Shown: positions 14,850 to 16,601 of the stretch, one piece after another
How the letters are laid out: each line of letters starts with the position of its first letter
How positions within the stretch are numbered: position 1 is the first letter of the stretch
NCBI GenBank assembly: GCA_947475125.1
Contig: CANJMX010000019.1
Coordinates: 1 to 16,601, forward strand
DNA from: Actinomycetota bacterium
Lineage (GTDB): Bacteria > Actinomycetota > Thermoleophilia > Miltoncostaeales > Miltoncostaeaceae
Direction: 5' to 3'
DNA length: 16,601 bases
Notes under the pieces: generated by a model
Seen by the model: only the letters and a program-made list of their open reading frames with translations
Databases searched by the model: none
Told to the model about the DNA's origin: nothing
Made by a program: the position numbers and the translations under genes

Positions 14850-16495
14850 CGCTCCGCGTCGCTCCCGCCCGCAGGCTGCAGTAACCCGAGCAGTACTCCC
14901 AGCACGGGGTTCACCGTCACACCGGCCACACCGGGTGCGGTGACCTCCGTTGCGACGGGGGTGGCGACCGGCACCACCCGGCCGTCGGCAACCGCGCGGG
15001 CATCCACCTGTGCCCATGCCGAGTCCCGACCAGTGCCCAGCACGGCGTTGCCCGCCGATCGGGCCCGCGATCGCAACGCCGCATCGCCTGAGATAGCGGG
15101 TACCGGGGGGTTGGCGGGGGTGCCGGGGGCAGTGGTACCCAGCAGCTGCGCGTAGACGTCTGATCCATCTGGGAGCGTCTGGCTCCACAGTGCGGTGGCG
15201 ATCGCGGCGCGCGGGGCCGCCCGCCCGAGGCCGGAGTTCCTGGGGAACGCCCTCACGACAGGGGAGAGGCCCATCTTCGACAGCGCATCACGCACCGCAG
15301 GGGCGATGGCGCGCTCAGCGGATCCGGTTCCCGTCCAGAGCGTTACCGCGGTGCCGGTGGCCCCCGCTCCGGACACCAGTGCCCGCGCGGTGCGCAGGTC
15401 GGGTGCAGTGGTCCCCGGACGGCTCCCCGGCGTACCCGGGGGAATCATGCGGCTGGCAGGACGGGCCACGGTGCTGATCGCCGCTGCCGCCGCCGTGCGA
15501 TCGAGCGCCAGCCCGACGGCGCGCCGGACACCTGGATTGGTAAATGGGGCCTGGGATGAGTCGATTGCCACGTATGCCGTCGCCGAGTTGGTGATGGCAT
15601 TGGCGGTGGCACCGGCCGCGTATCCACCGCGACGCGTGGCCGCCTGGGCGATTGGCATTACCGAGTAGTCGGCCTCGCCCGTTGCGACGTGTGCCGCCGC
15701 GGCTCGGGGTGTATAGCCGAGGGAGATGGTGATGCGGGCTGCATGGCCAGCGGGCAGGCCGTCCCGCGCCGCGTAGCCCGGGTTCGGTGTGAGAACGATT
15801 CGCCGGTCGGGGTCGAAGGCCGAGATGGAGTACGGCCCGAGGCCGGCCGGTGGGTCAACGGTTTGATCGACCGCGCGGGTGCCCTTGGGAACGACGGATG
15901 CAAACGGCAGCGCGAGTGCCTGGAGCAGCGACGGGTCCCGGCGGGTGAGGGTGACGGTGACCGTGCGCGCGGTGTCATCGGCCACGACGCCGGACAGCAG
16001 GCGGGTTCGACCGGCAATGACGGCGGGTGCACCGCCAATGGCCGTATAGAGCGCGGTACCGCGGGAATCGAGGATGAGCATGCGCTCGAGGCTGCTCTTC
16101 ACGTCGCTTGGCAGCGCGACGCGCGATGCCGGGGGGCCGAACCGGACGTCGTCCCGAAGGGTGAAGGTGAGTGTGAGTCCATTCGCCGAGACGACTGGGA
16201 GCGCCGTGGCGAGGTCGGGCACCAGAGCGGTTCCGGCACTCCCTTCGGCACGCCGAAACGCCACCAGACCGCCCTGAGTGGCCCCCAGCACCTGCCATGC
16301 AAGGGGGTCCCGGGCGAGCGCGGGGTCGAGGAAGTCTGGGTTGCCCCCGGCCTCCACGCGCAACTCACCGCTGGCCCCGAGGGACAGGGAGGTGCCCGAA
16401 ACCGTGACCAGAAGGGCGATGCCGGCGATTCGTGAGATGCGTTGGTGCGAGGTTTCCCCTTTGGTGTGGCACTTCGGGTCCGGTGTCGCTACCAT
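14846..16495 (-). CDS. ABC transporter substrate-binding protein, family 5 (oligopeptide type)
   Basis: This is an extracytoplasmic solute-binding protein of the SBP_bac_5 (DppA/OppA) family; the ligand is unknown. The 549 residues fit the family. There is an N-terminal signal-like hydrophobic stretch (23-40), then GGNPDFLDPALARDPLAWQV (50-69), GLTLTFTLRDDVRFG (106-120), GPYSISAFDPDRRIVLTPNP (220-239), the EADYSVMP segment (274-281) and TNPGVRRAVGLALDR (319-333). No lipobox cysteine follows the hydrophobic stretch; the single early Cys (C9) is before it. The sequence is rich in Ala and Thr. ATG at 16495 is the first start but lacks a Shine-Dalgarno, so the N-terminus is uncertain. No permease or ATPase gene is next to it. 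It faces away from rplU and collides with rng, with stop codons overlapping by 4 bases. Confidence 0.88.
   Translation of the reverse strand: MVATPDPKCHTKGETSHQRISRIAGIALLVTVSGTSLSLGASGELRVEAGGNPDFLDPALARDPLAWQVLGATQGGLVAFRRAEGSAGTALVPDLATALPVVSANGLTLTFTLRDDVRFGPPASRVALPSDVKSSLERMLILDSRGTALYTAIGGAPAVIAGRTRLLSGVVADDTARTVTVTLTRRDPSLLQALALPFASVVPKGTRAVDQTVDPPAGLGPYSISAFDPDRRIVLTPNPGYAARDGLPAGHAARITISLGYTPRAAAAHVATGEADYSVMPIAQAATRRGGYAAGATANAITNSATAYVAIDSSQAPFTNPGVRRAVGLALDRTAAAAAISTVARPASRMIPPGTPGSRPGTTAPDLRTARALVSGAGATGTAVTLWTGTGSAERAIAPAVRDALSKMGLSPVVRAFPRNSGLGRAAPRAAIATALWSQTLPDGSDVYAQLLGTTAPGTPANPPVPAISGDAALRSRARSAGNAVLGTGRDSAWAQVDARAVADGRVVPVATPVATEVTAPGVAGVTVNPVLGVLLGLLQPAGGSDAER
16466..16495 (+). 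promoter_or_regulatory. Candidate rplU promoter inside the SBP 5' end
   Basis: GTGGCA (16466-16471) and TACCAT (16490-16495) are 18 bases apart; each matches four of six consensus bases and the -10 fits TAnnnT. Transcription would start near 16502, giving a leader of about 45 bases to rplU. The -10 covers the start codon of the opposite-strand gene. Only about 50 bases separate the two divergent genes, so the rplU promoter is likely to overlap SBP coding DNA in any case. Confidence 0.35.
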
Positions 16496-16512
16496 GCGCG
16501 ATCGCGTCCGGA

Positions 16513-16527
16513 GACGGGCGTCCCGTC
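16513..16527 (+). promoter_or_regulatory. GC-rich hairpin in the rplU leader
   Basis: GACGGG (16513-16518) and CCCGTC (16522-16527) pair perfectly around a 3-base loop. The hairpin ends 9 bases before the rplU ribosome-binding site (GGAG 16537-16540). It could be a leader element of the ribosomal protein operon or a chance inverted repeat. No T-tract follows it. Confidence 0.35.
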
Positions 16528-16546
16528 GTCAGTAGTGGAGATGTCC

Positions 16547-16601
16547 GTGGCTGAGTATGCCGTGATCGCCCTCGGGGGCAAGCAATACAGGGTGCGTGAA
16601 G
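16547..16601 (+). CDS. rplU: Large ribosomal subunit protein bL21 (3' partial)
   Basis: Only the first 18 codons are in the window, reading AEYAVIALGGKQYRVRE after the start, the conserved N-terminus of L21, a 23S rRNA-binding protein of the large subunit. GTG 16547 is preferred because GGAG (16537-16540) is 6 bases upstream. The in-frame ATG 16541 directly abuts that site and would add Met-Ser. L21 commonly follows rng/rne and precedes rpmA and obg; here the SBP gene on the other strand intervenes. The gene is cut by the window end. Confidence 0.92.
   Translation, partial: MAEYAVIALGGKQYRVRE

Noticed and set aside
1..16601. Mobile element, prophage, CRISPR array, tRNA or defence system
   Set aside because: No transposase or integrase motifs, no regularly spaced repeats, and no cloverleaf sequences were seen; nearly all bases belong to core genes.

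Overview
The window is a stretch of bacterial core chromosome, GC-rich (roughly two thirds G+C by eye) and almost gap-free. It carries fourteen recognisable genes plus the first codons of a fifteenth. Gene content, the MreB N-terminus, DNA composition and the tight stop/start overlaps suggest an actinobacterium, most likely of a deep lineage such as Thermoleophilia. That placement is inference from memory of synteny and was not tested by any search. I see no mobile element, CRISPR array, tRNA, rRNA or biosynthetic cluster, and no gap longer than about 130 bases.

Layout on the + strand. Bases 2-1159 are clpX, missing its 5' end; 1210-3708 valS; 3716-5059 folC; 5056-5604 a small two-helix membrane protein with a double zinc ribbon; 5601-6020 ndk; and 6017-6601 maf. 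After a 113-base gap come mreB (6715-7767) and, after a second gap of about 90-130 bases, mreC, mreD, mrdA (PBP2), rodA, a DUF697-like gene and rng, ending at 14849. From mreC on, neighbours touch or overlap by a few bases. On the - strand, an orphan oligopeptide-type ABC substrate-binding protein (16495-14846) converges on rng, so that the two stop codons overlap. rplU (L21) starts at 16547 and runs off the window.

How the genes work together. MreB, MreC, MreD, PBP2 and RodA are the full elongasome (Rod complex): a cytoskeletal scaffold, membrane linkers, a transpeptidase and a SEDS glycosyltransferase. maf and rng flank this block; the same two genes adjoin mreBCD in Escherichia coli, so the association is old. 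The upstream block is general housekeeping: protein unfolding, tRNA charging, folate and nucleotide metabolism.

The most notable signal is in translation starts. For five genes (maf, mreB, mreC, mreD, rng) the best Shine-Dalgarno site and the conserved N-terminus point to a CTG or ATC codon rather than ATG, GTG or TTG. For maf, mreD and rng a CTG overlaps the upstream stop as CTGA; for maf and rng the ATC in TGATC is an alternative; mreB and mreC have GGAGG-type sites 6 and 8 bases before an ATC. Secondary points are a DUF697-like protein without a GTPase P-loop between rodA and rng, a substrate-binding protein with no lipobox and no transporter partners inserted between rng and rplU, and small hairpins at three gene boundaries.
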